Source: DASVBE01 sp963770375 | GTDB taxonomy: Bacteria; Actinomycetota; Actinomycetes; Streptosporangiales; Streptosporangiaceae | Length of the DNA stretch: 64,000 nt | Direction of reading: 5' to 3' | Assembly (NCBI GenBank): GCA_963770375.1 | Contig: CAVYPM010000005.1 | Span: 62,001 to 126,000 of the forward strand | Part shown: in pieces, positions 20,198 to 30,580 of the stretch | Numbering within the stretch: position 1 is the stretch's first letter | Layout: every line of letters starts with the position of its first letter | The notes under the pieces: model-generated | What the model saw: the letters and a program-made list of their open reading frames with translations, nothing else | Databases searched by the model: none | Told to the model about the DNA's origin: nothing | Translations under genes and position numbers: made by a program

Positions 20198-21784
20198 ATG
20201 ACGGAAGTTTCACGACGGCAGATCCTCATCGGCGCCGCTGGCCTGGCGGCGGCTGGCGGCCTGGTGGCCTGCGGGTCGGGCTCGTCGCCCTCGGCCAGCA
20301 CCGGCTCGGCCAGCGCGGCCGGGAATCCCAAGCGGGGCGGGAACTTCCGGCTGGGCGTCACCGGCGGCGGTGCCAAGGACATCATGGACGGCCAGAACAT
20401 CATCACCAAGCCCGACCAGGCCCGGCTGATGACGGCCTTCGAGACGCTGCTGCTGTTCGACGAGAACTACCAGCTCACCACCAACGGCCTGGCCGAGAGC
20501 GTGACCCAGGACAATCCCAAGCAGTTCACGATCAAGCTGCGCCAGGGCATCGAGTTCCAGGACGGCAAGCCGTTTACCGCTGACGACGTCCTGTACTCGT
20601 TCCAGCGCATCGGGACCAAGGCCAACGGGCTCACCGGCTACGCCGCCACGGCCACGATGGACATCAAGAACATGAAGAAGGTGGACAAGTACACGGTCCA
20701 GCTGCCGCTCAAGACGCCGGACTCGACCGTCCCGCAGACCCTGGCCAGCTACACGTTCGGCATGGTGCCGGTCGGGTACAAGGCGTACCCGGCCCCGCAG
20801 ATCGGCACCGGCGCCTACAAGCTCAAGTCGTTCAACCCCGGCCAGCAGAGCGTCCACGAGCGCAACCCCAACTACTGGCGCAGCGGGGAGCCCTACTTCG
20901 ACACGGTCACGATCACCGACTTCAGCAGCTCGACCGCGCAGGTGAACGCGCTGCTCGGCGGCCAGATCGACGCGATGACCGACCTGCCCGCCTCACAGGT
21001 GAAGGTCGTCGCAGGCCCGCGGCATGTGCGGCGCTGATCTCCAAGACCGGCGGCTGGCTGCCGCTGTGCATGGCGATCGACATGCCCCCCTTCGACGACG
21101 TCCGGGTCCGCCAGGCGATGCGGCTGCTCGTCGACCGGAAGGGGATGATCTCGCAGGTCGCGTCCGGCTACGGGTTCGTCGGCAACGACCTGTACGCGCC
21201 CTTCGACCCCGGTTACGACCACTCGCTGCCGCAGCGGGAGCAGGACATCGACCAGGCCAAGTCGCTGCTCAAGGCGGCCGGGCACGCGAACCTCGCGGTC
21301 GACCTGCACACCACCAACGGCGCGGCCGGCATGGTCGAGACCGCCACCGTCTTCGCGAACCAGGCCCAGGCGGCCGGGGTCAAGATCAACGTGATCAACG
21401 ACCCGAACTACTACGGGAACCAGTACCTCAAGCTGGCCTTCTCGATCGACTTCTGGGGCACCCGCAGCTACCTCAACCAGGTCCAGCAGGGCTCGCTGCC
21501 GAACTCCCCGTACAACGAGACGCCACTGGCCGCCGAAGTCCGGCACCGGCTCGAACTTCGTCTCGCTGTACAACCAGGCGCTGGCCACCACCGACGACGC
21601 CAAGCGCGTCGAGATCGAGCACGAGATGCAGCAGATCGAGTACAACATCGGCGGCTACATCATCCCGTTCTTCGGCGACCTCATCGACGGCTACTCGTCT
21701 AAGGTCAAGGGGCTCAAGCCCAGCAAGGGCACCCTCAACCTGGACAGCTTCGGGCACGGTTTCCGCTCGATCTACTTCGGCTAG
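20198..21784 (+). CDS. Family 5 ABC substrate-binding lipoprotein (two frameshifts)
   Basis: About 528 residues, the extracellular solute receptor of the importer. The N-terminus MTEVSRRQILIGAAG has a twin-arginine motif and a lipobox LVAC, so it is probably a Tat-exported lipoprotein. Family-5 (peptide/nickel/opine) features include PKRGGNFRLGV, YDHSLPQREQDIDQAKSLLK and a C-terminal FFGDLIDGYSSKVKGLKPS. A base is missing near 21020 and an extra C is present near 21521; repairing the second gives YNETHWPPKSGTGSNF. The start and final frames agree. Given the flanking genes, its ligand may be a quaternary amine or a conjugate rather than a peptide (inference). Confidence 0.88.
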
Positions 21785-21803
21785 GACGGCGGGACACGCC
21801 ACC

Positions 21804-22778
21804 GTGAACAGGCTCAGGCTCGGCGGGGTCGGCGGCTTCATCGTCCGCCGGCTCCTGCTGGGCGTCCTCGTGCTGGTCCTGGTCTCCGTGCTGGTGTTCC
21901 TGGCGACCCAGGCGCTGCCCGGCGACCCCGCCCTGGCCATCCTCGGCCGGTCCGCGACCCCGGCCAGCCTGGCCGCCCTGCGCCGCCAGCTGCACCTCGA
22001 CCAGCCGGTCATCGACCAGTACTGGACCTGGGTGACCGGCCTGCTGCACGGTGACCTCGGGGTCTCGCTGGCCGCCCAGGAGCCGGTCAGCAAGCTGCTC
22101 GGGCCCAAGCTGGTGAACTCCGGCGTGCTGGTCCTGCTGGCGGCGGTGCTCTCGATACCGCTGTCGGTCGCGATCGGCGCGTGGTCGGCGCTCAAGCGGG
22201 AGAAGGTCTTCGACACGACGAGCTCGAACCTGCTGCTGCTGCTCGCCGCGCTGCCCGAGTTCGTCGTCGCCCTGGTGCTCGTCATCGTGTTCGCGACCAC
22301 GGTGCTGCACGTGCTGCCCGCCATCAGCACGGTGCCGCCCGGCTCCCGGCCGTGGGACAACTGGGAGGCGCTGGTGCTGCCGGTGCTGACCCTGGTGATC
22401 GCGGTGGCGCCGTACGTCGCCCGGGTCATGCGGGCCTCGATGATCGAGGTGCTGGAAAGCGACTACGTCGAGATGGCCAGGCTCAAGGGGCTGACCGAGC
22501 GCACCGTGCTGGTCCGGCACGCGCTGCCGAACGCGCTCGGGCCGGTGTTCCAGGTGATCGCCCTGAACCTGGCCTACCTGGCCGGCGGCATCATCGTCAT
22601 CGAGTTCGTCTTCAACTACTCCGGCATCGGGAGCGCGATCCAGGACGCGGTGGTCAACCACGACCTGCCGGTGGTCCAGGCGCTCGCCATGCTGATCGCC
22701 GCGGTGTACGTGGTCCTCAACCTGCTGGCTGACGTGGCCACCATCCTGGTCACGCCGAGACTGAGGACCCGGCTGTGA
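21804..22778 (+). CDS. ABC transporter permease, DppB type
   Basis: 324 residues with about six membrane helices, the first being VRRLLLGVLVLVLVSVLVFL. It ends with the permease EAA-type loop DYVEMARLKGLTERTVLVRHALPNA and a last helix YVVLNLLADVATILV before PRLRTRL. This is the first of two permeases of a dipeptide/oligopeptide-type importer. The start is GTG 21804, 19 bases after the binding-protein stop; its stop overlaps the next GTG (GTGA). Confidence 0.92.
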   Translation: MNRLRLGGVGGFIVRRLLLGVLVLVLVSVLVFLATQALPGDPALAILGRSATPASLAALRRQLHLDQPVIDQYWTWVTGLLHGDLGVSLAAQEPVSKLLGPKLVNSGVLVLLAAVLSIPLSVAIGAWSALKREKVFDTTSSNLLLLLAALPEFVVALVLVIVFATTVLHVLPAISTVPPGSRPWDNWEALVLPVLTLVIAVAPYVARVMRASMIEVLESDYVEMARLKGLTERTVLVRHALPNALGPVFQVIALNLAYLAGGIIVIEFVFNYSGIGSAIQDAVVNHDLPVVQALAMLIAAVYVVLNLLADVATILVTPRLRTRL

Positions 22779-23674
22779 GCGAGGTGAGCGAGGTCGCGTT
22801 CGCCGACGTCGAGGCCGTCCCGACCCCGGTGCGCGGCGCGAACCTGCTGCGGCGGTCCATGCGGCTGTGGCGGACGCGTATCGGCGTCGCGCTCGTCGGG
22901 TTGATCGTGCTGATCTCCATCATCGGCCCGTACATCGCCCCCTACGGCCCGAGCACGCCGGTCGGGGTGCCCAACGCCAACCCCGGCGGCAAGGCCGTGC
23001 TGGGCACGGACTACCTCGGGCAGGACGTGCTGAGCCGGGCCCTGTACGGCGGCCGCAGCATCCTGGTGATGGCGGTCCTCGCGACCGCGCTCGGGCTGAT
23101 CGCCGGGGGCGCCATCGGCCTGGTGGCGGCGTACTCCCGCAACGCTCTCGACGACACGCTGATGCGCGCCATGGACGTGCTCCTGGCGCTGCCGCAGATC
23201 ATGCTCGCGCTGGTCGCGGTGGCCATCATCGGCCCGCGCGCCTGGGTCATCGTGGTCGCCATCGCGCTGACCACCGTGCCGCGGATCGCCCGGGTGGCCC
23301 GCGGCGCCGCGCAGCCCGTCGTCGAGCGCGACTTCATCGCCTGCTCGGAAGCGATGGGCGTGCCGCGCTGGCGGATCGTCGGGGCCGAACTGCTGCCCAA
23401 CACACTGGGCCCGCTGATGGTGGAGGCCAGCCTGCGGGTGACCTACAACATCGCGGTGGTCGCCGCGCTGGCGTTCCTCGGGCTCGCGCCCGATCCGAAC
23501 GGCGCGAACTGGGGCACCATGATCCAGGAGAACGAGATCGTGCTCGCGGTCCAGCCCTGGGGCACGCTCGCGCCGATCATCGCGATCGCGCTGCTGACGA
23601 TGGGAACCGGCTTGATAGGCGACGGCATCGCGCGGACAGCGGCCGGCATCGACCGGGCCCGGGGCGAGGAATGA
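22775..23674 (+). CDS. ABC transporter permease, DppC type
   Basis: 299 residues. A short N-terminal tail and first helix (RIGVALVGLIVLISIIGPYI) are followed by the typical LGTDYLGQDVLSRALYGGR of DppC/OppC proteins and the coupling loop DFIACSEAMGVPRWRIVGAE. It partners the preceding permease. The start GTG overlaps the previous stop by four bases and its stop overlaps the ATPase start (ATGA). Confidence 0.92.
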   Translation: MSEVSEVAFADVEAVPTPVRGANLLRRSMRLWRTRIGVALVGLIVLISIIGPYIAPYGPSTPVGVPNANPGGKAVLGTDYLGQDVLSRALYGGRSILVMAVLATALGLIAGGAIGLVAAYSRNALDDTLMRAMDVLLALPQIMLALVAVAIIGPRAWVIVVAIALTTVPRIARVARGAAQPVVERDFIACSEAMGVPRWRIVGAELLPNTLGPLMVEASLRVTYNIAVVAALAFLGLAPDPNGANWGTMIQENEIVLAVQPWGTLAPIIAIALLTMGTGLIGDGIARTAAGIDRARGEE

Positions 23675-25518
23675 GCACCCCAGGGGCGGGCGGGCACCGC
23701 GGTCGCCGTACCAGGACCTTGCAGATTGCGATCGAGTCCACCGGCACCCCGGTGGTCAGCGACGTGTCGTTCACGATCGCGCCCGGGGAGATCTTCGGCG
23801 TGGTCGGCGAGTCCGGGTCCGGCAAGACCACGGTGGGCCTGGCGCTGCTCGGCCACGCCCGGCGGGGCCTGCGGATCGCGGGCGGGTCGGTGCGGCTGGG
23901 CGAGCAGAGCATCCTGGATCTCAGCGAGGAGCAGCTGCGGCGGCTGCGCGGGACGCTGGTCTCCTACGTCCCGCAGGACCCGGCGTCGTCGCTGAACCCG
24001 GCGCTGCGGATCGGCCTCCAGCTGCGGGAGGTGATCGAGGCGCACACGACGCTGGCCGGCCGGGCCGTCGATGACCGGGTGGCGGAGATGATGGCCGAGG
24101 TCGCGCTGCCCGTCGACCGCGCCTTCCTGCGCCGCTACCCGCACGAGCTGTCCGGCGGCCAGCAGCAGCGGGTCGGGCTGGCGATGGCCTTCGCCAACCG
24201 GCCCCGGCTCATCGTGCTGGACGAGCCGACCACCGGCCTGGACGTCACGACGCAGGCGCACGTCCTGTCCACCGTCCGCGACCTGGCCGAGCTGCACAAG
24301 GTCGCCGCCCTGTACGTGAGCCACGACCTGGCCGTGGTCGCCACGCTGGCCCGCCGGGTCGCGGTCATGTACGCCGGGCGGGTGGTGGAGATCGGCACCG
24401 CGGACCAGCTGTTCCGGTCGGCGGGCCACCCCTACACGCGGCGGCTGATCGGCGCGATCCCCCGGCTGACCGGGGGCCGCTCGCTGGTCGGCATCCCCGG
24501 CCGGGCGGCGTCCCCCGGCCGGCGGCCGCCCGGCTGCGCCTTCGCGCCGCGCTGCAGCCTGCGCGTCGAGCAGTGCGAGACGGCGATGCCGCCGCTCCGG
24601 GTGGTCGGCCCTGACCATGAGGTCCGCTGCATCCGCGCCGCCGAGGTGCTGTCCGGGGAGCAGAGCCGGGCCGGCGAACCGGTGACCATGCCGTCGGCGA
24701 ACGGCGGTGAGCACCCCGCGCTGCGGCTGACCGGGGTCACCGCCTCGTATGGCCGCACGGAGATCCTGCACTCGGTCAGCCTGAGCGTGGCGGCGCACGA
24801 GTGCGTGGCGCTGGTGGGTGAGTCAGGCTCCGGCAAGACGACCGTGGCCAGGTCGATCGCGGGCCTGCACCACAACTGGACGGGCTCCATCGCGCTGAGC
24901 GGCACCGAGCTGCGGCGGGCCGCACGCCAGCGCAGCGGGGAAGAACGGCGGCGCATCAACTACATCTTCCAGAACCCCTACGGCTCGCTGAACCCCCGGC
25001 AGACGATCGGCCAGATCGTCGGGCAGCCGCTGCGGGTCTTCGGCATCGCCAGCGGCCGCGAGGCCGACCGGCGGATCGGGGAGATGCTGGAGCGGGTCTC
25101 GCTGACGGCCGGCTACGCCCGGCGCTACCCGGACCAGCTGTCCGGCGGCGAGCGGCAGCGGGTGGCCATCGCCCGGGCCCTGGTGGCCGACCCCACGGTG
25201 CTGATCTGCGACGAGGTGACCTCGGCGCTGGACGTCAGCGTGCAGGCCGCGATCGTGGAGCTGCTCGGCAGCCTGCAGCGGGACCTGGGCCTGGCGATGC
25301 TCTTCATCACCCACAACCTGCCGCTGGTGCGGTCCATCGCCCAGCGCGTGCTGGTGATGAGCCAGGGTGTCATCGTCGAGGAGGGCGACACCGGGCAGGT
25401 GCTCACCGACCCGCGCGACCCGTACACGCGCCAGCTGCTCGCCGACACCCCCTCGCTGGAGGTCGCCGCCTCCGAAGCCGGCCTCGGGGGGCCGCCAGCG
25501 GACGTCGCCGGTGACTGA
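23671..25518 (+). CDS. Double ABC ATPase (DppD-DppF fusion)
   Basis: 615 residues with two complete ATPase domains. Domain 1: Walker A GESGSGKTT (about residue 49), signature LSGGQQQR, Walker B LIVLDEPTTGLD, and a Cys-rich C-terminal oligopeptide-type motif with CAFAPRCSLRVEQCE. Domain 2: Walker A GESGSGKTT, signature LSGGERQR, Walker B VLICDEVTSALD. It energises the two permeases. The first about 17 residues (MSTPGAGGHRGRRTRT) look unlike a normal start of this family; a pair of compensating indels is possible. The last eight bases overlap betC. Confidence 0.92.
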   Translation: MSTPGAGGHRGRRTRTLQIAIESTGTPVVSDVSFTIAPGEIFGVVGESGSGKTTVGLALLGHARRGLRIAGGSVRLGEQSILDLSEEQLRRLRGTLVSYVPQDPASSLNPALRIGLQLREVIEAHTTLAGRAVDDRVAEMMAEVALPVDRAFLRRYPHELSGGQQQRVGLAMAFANRPRLIVLDEPTTGLDVTTQAHVLSTVRDLAELHKVAALYVSHDLAVVATLARRVAVMYAGRVVEIGTADQLFRSAGHPYTRRLIGAIPRLTGGRSLVGIPGRAASPGRRPPGCAFAPRCSLRVEQCETAMPPLRVVGPDHEVRCIRAAEVLSGEQSRAGEPVTMPSANGGEHPALRLTGVTASYGRTEILHSVSLSVAAHECVALVGESGSGKTTVARSIAGLHHNWTGSIALSGTELRRAARQRSGEERRRINYIFQNPYGSLNPRQTIGQIVGQPLRVFGIASGREADRRIGEMLERVSLTAGYARRYPDQLSGGERQRVAIARALVADPTVLICDEVTSALDVSVQAAIVELLGSLQRDLGLAMLFITHNLPLVRSIAQRVLVMSQGVIVEEGDTGQVLTDPRDPYTRQLLADTPSLEVAASEAGLGGPPADVAGD

Positions 25519-27058
25519 CAGCCGGCCCGCGGACCGGCGCCCGGACATCCTGATCGTCATGGCGGACCAGCTGACGCCGTCCGCCCTGCCCTTCCACGGC
25601 AACCCGGTCACCCGGGCGCCGGCGCTGTCCTGGCTGGCGGAATCCGGGGTGGTGTTCGATGCGGCCTACAGCGCCAGCCCGCTGTGCTCACCGGGCCGGG
25701 CCTCGTTCCTCACCGGGCTGCTGCCCTCGCGCACCGGCGCCTACGACAACGCGGCCGGGTTCGGCTCGGACATCCCCACCTTCGCCCACTACCTTCGGCG
25801 GGACGGCTACCGCACGGTGCTGTCCGGGAAGATGCACTTCTGCGGGCCTGACCAGCTGCACGGTTTCGAGGAGCGGCTCACCACCGACATCTACCCGGCG
25901 GACTACGGCTGGACGCCGGACTGGGAGCGCGACAGGGAGCGGCCCACCTGGTATCACGACATGTCCTCGGTGACCGACGCGGGCCCGTGTATCCGGTCCA
26001 ACCAGCTGGACTACGACGACGAGGTGGCGTTCGCCGCCGAGCGGTCGCTGTTCGGGCACGTCCGCTCGGGCGACGAGCGCCCGTTCTGCTACGTGGTCTC
26101 GTTCAGCCACCCGCACGACCCGTTCACGATCTCGCGCCGGTGGTTCGACCTGTACCGGGACGCGGACATCCCGATGCCCGCCACCGGGCTGGACGAGATC
26201 GCCCTGCAGCCGCACGAGCGCCGGCTCCGCGAGGTCTGCGCGATGGACGGCACGCCGATCACCGAGGACATGATCCGCACGGCGCGGCAGGCCTACTACG
26301 GCGCGATCTCCTATGTCGACGATCATGTGTCCCGGCTCATCGCCCTGCTCCGGGACACCGGCCGGCTCGACCGGACCCTCATCATCGTCACCAGCGACCA
26401 CGGCGAGATGCTCGGCGAGCGCGGGGCCTGGTACAAGATGAGCTTCTTCGAGGGCTCGGCCCGGGTGCCGCTGATCTTCCGCGCGCCCGCGCTGTTCCGG
26501 CCGGCCCGGGTAGCGGCCGCGGTGTCCACGATGGACCTGCTGCCCACCCTGGCGGCCCTGGTCCATGACGGTGCGCCGGCCGGCCTGGCCGGCCCGCTGG
26601 ACGGCCGGAGCCTGCTGCCGCATCTGACCGGGGCGCCGGACCGCGACGAGACGGTGGCGGAGTACCTCGCCGAGGGGGCGATCGCGCCGATCGTCATGAT
26701 CCGCCGGGGGCCGCACAAGTTCGTGCACTCCCCGGCCGACCCGGACCAGCTCTACGACCTCGCGGCCGACCCGCACGAGCGGGTCAATCTGGCCGGGGAT
26801 GCGGCCTTCGCCGGGCTGGCCGGGCAGTTCCGGCGGGAGGTCGCCGAGCGGTGGGACCTGGCGGAACTGGACCGCGAGGTCCGGCGCAGCCAGCGGCGGC
26901 GGATCGCGGTCAGCGCGGCGCTGGCCACCGGATCCCAGACCTCGTGGGACTACGCGCCGCCGTACGATGCGTCGCGGCAGTACATCCGGCGGCACATGGA
27001 CCTGGCTGACCTGGAGCGGATGGCCCGCTACCCGCAGCCCGGGCACCCGGTGCCCTGA
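25511..27058 (+). CDS. betC: Choline sulfatase
   Basis: 515-residue type I sulfatase that hydrolyses choline-O-sulfate to choline and sulfate. Cys59 in SPLCSPGRAS is the C-x-P-x-R site converted to formylglycine. From recall, the match to rhizobial BetC is very close: GKMHFCGPDQLHGFEERLTT, DIYPADYGWTPDWE, NQLDYDDEVAFAAERSLF, SFSHPHDPF, SDHGEMLGERGAWYKMSFFE, and a C-terminal TSWDYAPPYDASRQYIR. GTG 25511 is the chosen start; GTGACTGA overlaps the ATPase stop, so it is translated with the transporter. There is no signal peptide, so it acts on imported substrate. It links the importer to quaternary amines. Confidence 0.92.
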   Translation: MTDSRPADRRPDILIVMADQLTPSALPFHGNPVTRAPALSWLAESGVVFDAAYSASPLCSPGRASFLTGLLPSRTGAYDNAAGFGSDIPTFAHYLRRDGYRTVLSGKMHFCGPDQLHGFEERLTTDIYPADYGWTPDWERDRERPTWYHDMSSVTDAGPCIRSNQLDYDDEVAFAAERSLFGHVRSGDERPFCYVVSFSHPHDPFTISRRWFDLYRDADIPMPATGLDEIALQPHERRLREVCAMDGTPITEDMIRTARQAYYGAISYVDDHVSRLIALLRDTGRLDRTLIIVTSDHGEMLGERGAWYKMSFFEGSARVPLIFRAPALFRPARVAAAVSTMDLLPTLAALVHDGAPAGLAGPLDGRSLLPHLTGAPDRDETVAEYLAEGAIAPIVMIRRGPHKFVHSPADPDQLYDLAADPHERVNLAGDAAFAGLAGQFRREVAERWDLAELDREVRRSQRRRIAVSAALATGSQTSWDYAPPYDASRQYIRRHMDLADLERMARYPQPGHPVP

Positions 27059-27070
27059 GCCTGAAGGCCG

Positions 27071-27085
27071 GCCGGGGAGCCCGGC
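27071..27085. terminator. Hairpin between convergent betC and the LuxR regulator
   Basis: GCCGGG (27071-27076) and CCCGGC (27080-27085) pair around a three-base loop in the 30-bp gap between two convergent stops. It is short and has no U-tract. Confidence 0.35.
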
Positions 27086-27088
27086 GGC

Positions 27089-30007
27089 TCATCCGGCGGG
27101 TGCCGTGGCGGTGAGGCGGCGGTACTTCTGCGCGAGCTCGGTGCGGCTGGTTGTGCTGGTCTTGCGGAGCATGCTGGAGATATGCGCGCTGACCGTCTTC
27201 TCGCTGATGACGAGGGCGCGGGCGATCTCACGGTAGGTGTATCCGGCGACGACGAGCCGGAGGATCTCGTTCTCGCGAGCGGTCAGCCCGGGGAGGGACG
27301 GCGCTTCTTCACCGGCGGCGGAGGCGGGGCTGGCGGCGGTGCAGCGCTATCCCGGCGCTGGTGGCGAGGGCCTGGATCTGCTCCAGGAGCGGGGCGGCGC
27401 CCAGTTCGGTGGCCATGTCGTGGGCCCGCCGCAGGTGGGCCGTGCCGGCCGCCCGGTCGCTGCGCCGGGGCAGGCAGGCTTCGGCGGCCCGCCAGCGGGC
27501 GTAGGCCTCGTCCCAGGCCAGGCCGGCCGCGGCGCAGGCCTGCGCGGCCTCGGCCCAGGCCGGGACCGCTTCCGGGGTCGCGCCGGCCGCGGGCCTGCTC
27601 GGCGAGGTAGAGCGCTTGCATCGCGGCAGCATGGGCGCGTTCAGAGGGCATGGGATTGGGTTCGGCCGGGACCGTGGGGTAGGTGCCGCGGAGGTGGTCC
27701 AGCCGGCCGAGGGCGGGCTCAGCGTTCTCGCTCCGGTCCCGGAGCGCTTCGGCCTGGTCGGCGGCGGCCCGGGCCGCGGTCGGCAGCAGCCGCTCGACCA
27801 GGTCCGCCCGCTGCTGGAGCCCGGCCAGGGCGACGGTGAAGGCCTGCTCGGTATCGCCCTGGGCGACCGCCACCTCGGCGCGTACCGAGTCGAACGAGAG
27901 CCCGAGGAACCCGGACTGCTCGGCGAACAGCTCCCCGGCTCGCGCTAGATGGCCTTCCGCTTCTGACCACCGGCCCTGCCAGGCCGCCAGCCGGGCCGCA
28001 ACCAGCCGGCACACAGTGCCGCCGCCGGTCCCGGGCGGGGCGCCCAGCGCGACCCGCAGACGCTGCTCGCACGCCTGCCATTCGCCCAGGAACAGCAGCG
28101 CTTCCGCCTCAAACGAAGCCAGCCAGGCGACGTAGGCATGCGGCCCGCCCAGGGACACGAGCTCCTCGCGTCCCTGCCGATGACCTCGATCCAGTCGCGG
28201 CTGATGATGCCATCGTGGGCCTGGGCGGCCCAGACCGTCGCGTGGACGAAGGCGTAGTAGTCCCGGGCCTGCGCCGCCGCCGACTGAGCGAGCCGGCCGT
28301 CCTGGACCGGGTCACCGTCATAGGGCCGGGCCCCGGAATCCATGAGCCAGGCCTGGATCTTGGCGGCGAGCGCGTAGGACAGCGCCGGCGCACTGCCGCT
28401 GGCCCGGGCAAGAGCAACCGCCTCGGCGGCACGGGCGGCCCCGGACGGCTGGCCACGCCAGATCTCGACTCTGGCCATCCCGGCCATCGCCAGGGCGTAC
28501 TGCGGGCTTTCCGGATGACGGCACGCCAGCCGCAGGGCCCGGCTGATGTCTTCGGTGGCGGCGAATTCCTGGCCGGTGTCCTGCCGCAGCCACATCCGCC
28601 GCACCAGCAGGTCGATTACCCGCAGCGGATCTGCGGCGGGGTCCAGCCGTTCCAGCAGCCCGTCGATCGCGCCGAGCTCGGCTTCCTGCGCCCCGGCCCG
28701 TTCGGCGACGGCGCGGATCCGCTGCAGGACCGCGGTCCGGTCCGCCTCCGGGGCCCCGGCGGCCGGCGGCAGGTCCAGGGCCTGGCGCAGCAGCCGGAGC
28801 GCTTCCGCGGCGCCGCCCGCTGCTTCCGCGGCATCGGCGCCGCGGAGGGCCCAGCCGAACGCGTTCGGCAGGTCTCCCGCCTTCATGCAGTGATCGGCGA
28901 GGGCGACCGCGGACCCGGCGTCCGGCGTGCCCGCCGCAGCTATCCGCCGGGTCAGGGCGAGCGCGAACCCGGCGTGCCAGGCCCGCGCTTCCTCCGGCGG
29001 CAGGTCCGCCTCGAGGACCTCGGCCAGCAGCGGGTGGGCGAACCAGTACGTGCCGTCCTGGTCCCCGACCAGGACGCCGGCCTGGACCGCCTCGCGCAGC
29101 GCGGGCGTGACGTCCAGGTGCGGGAGCAGCCCGGCCGCGACCTCCCGCAGGACGTCCGCCTGCTGCGGCCGCCCGGCGACGGCGACCAGGCGGGTCAGCT
29201 CCCGTGCTGGCTCCGACAGCCCGAACCAGGTGCGGGCAACCGCCTCGCGCAGCTGGCCGGGCAGGCCCGGCGGCAGGCTCCTCGCGTTCGCGGGCAGGTC
29301 CCTGGCCAGCAGCGTGGCCAGATAGGCGTTCCCCTGCGACCGGGCGAACACGTCGTCGATCAGGGACTCGTGCGGCGGCCCGCCCAGCCGGCCGGCCAGC
29401 AGCTGCCCGGTCGCGACCCGGTCCAGCGGGGCCAGCCGCAGCTCCCGCACCCGGGGCAGGCGGCGCACGTCGGCCAGCCAGCGCCGCAGGTCGTACCGGC
29501 TGGTCTCGCCCTCGCGGATCGTGGTCAGGACCGCCAGCCGCCGCCACTGCGGCCCGGCGAGCAGGAACATGAGCACGTCCAGGGAACTCTGGTCGGCCCA
29601 CTGGAGATCGTCGACGACCAGCAGCACGGGCTGCCGGGCGCACAGCTCGCTCAGCCACGCGTCGAACGCGGCCGGGGCGTCGCCGCGGCCGCCAGGTCCG
29701 GCTGCCGTAACGCCGGAGCCGGTGCGGCCTCGGTGTGGGCCCAGTCGCGGGCCGCGGCGGCCAGCGGCAGGAACGGCATGGTGGTGGACAGCAGCGGCAG
29801 GCAGGTCCCCCACAGGCAGGCGACCTCGTCCGCGGCGTCTGCGCAGGCCCGCCGGGCCAGGCTGGTCTTGCCCACCCCGGCCTCGCCCGTGACCAGCAGG
29901 CCGCCCGACCGGCCGGCCACCGCGTCGTTCACCAGGTCACGGACCTGCTCCAGATCGCCGTCCCGGCCCGCCAGCTCCGCCCGCTCTGGCCGCCTTTCCC
30001 CCGGCAT
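27089..30007 (-). CDS. Large ATP-binding LuxR regulator (LAL), four frameshifts
   Basis: About 970 residues. N-terminal AAA/STAND ATPase: Walker A GEAGVGKTS at 41-49 and Walker B LLVVDDLQWAD. Then come a long TPR-like helical middle (for example AVALADHCMKAGDLPNAFGW) and a C-terminal LuxR HTH (LTARENEILRLVVAG, VISEKTVSAHISSMLRKT). Single-base changes occur near 29685 and 28165 (one base missing each) and 27589 and 27336 (one extra each); the protein reads through cleanly once repaired, and the total length is a multiple of three. It is convergent with betC, so it does not obviously belong to the carnitine locus. The inducer and targets are unknown. Confidence 0.88.
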
Positions 30008-30178
30008 GCCCCCAGTGTGCCACCGGCGGGCCCGTCGGCCCGCCGTCCGGTACTGGCCTCGTGCCCCGGATCTAAGGGTCAGCCAGGCAGAACTAAGGAT
30101 CCGTCCCCGATGCCGGCCCGATGGCCCCGGCCGCAGTCTCGTGACAGCGGGTTAGGGCGCAGGACGGAGGGACGGGAC

Positions 30179-30543
30179 ATGGGCAAGGCAGTCATCAGCC
30201 TGACAACCGGGCTGGAGGATCCGGAGAAGGTCACCGTGGCTCTGCTGGTCGCGGTCGGGGCCGCGGAATCGGGCCGGCCCACGCTGATCTTCCTGACCAA
30301 GGAAGCGGTCCGCCTGGCGCTCGACGGCGTGGCCGTCGGGACCGCCTGCGCGGGCTGCCCGCCGCTGCCCGACCTGATGGCCAGGTACGTGGCCGCGGGC
30401 GGCACGTTCCTGGTCTGCCCGGTCTGCTTCACCGCCAAGGGCCTGGACGACCAGCAGCTCTGATCAAGGGCGCGGCGCTGGGCGGCACCGTGCCCATGTG
30501 GGAGTGGATCGGCGACGAGGGCGCCACCACTTTCAGCTACTAG
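30179..30543 (+). CDS. DsrE-family protein with two CxxC motifs, copy 1 (frameshifted)
   Basis: About 121 residues of the DsrE/DsrF-like sulfur-relay fold (MGKAVISLTTGLEDPEKVTV). Cysteines C57-x2-C60 and C80-x2-C83 form two CxxC pairs 19 residues apart, which is unusual for DsrE proteins. The frame is broken near 30459 by a missing C; restoring it gives LIKGAALGGTVPMWEWIGDE and the same ending (TTFSY) as the paralogue at 35195-35561. GGAGG precedes ATG 30179. The function is unknown; metal binding or persulfide transfer are possibilities. Confidence 0.82.
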
Positions 30544-30580
30544 CCCGCACTTCACCAGAGGTCACTACGGAGGGAATCCG

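Noticed and set aside
27089..30007. Programmed frameshifting in the LAL regulator
   Set aside because: Four shifts of mixed sign without slippery heptamers or stimulatory structures, and the same kind of shift occurs in unrelated genes; sequence errors fit better.
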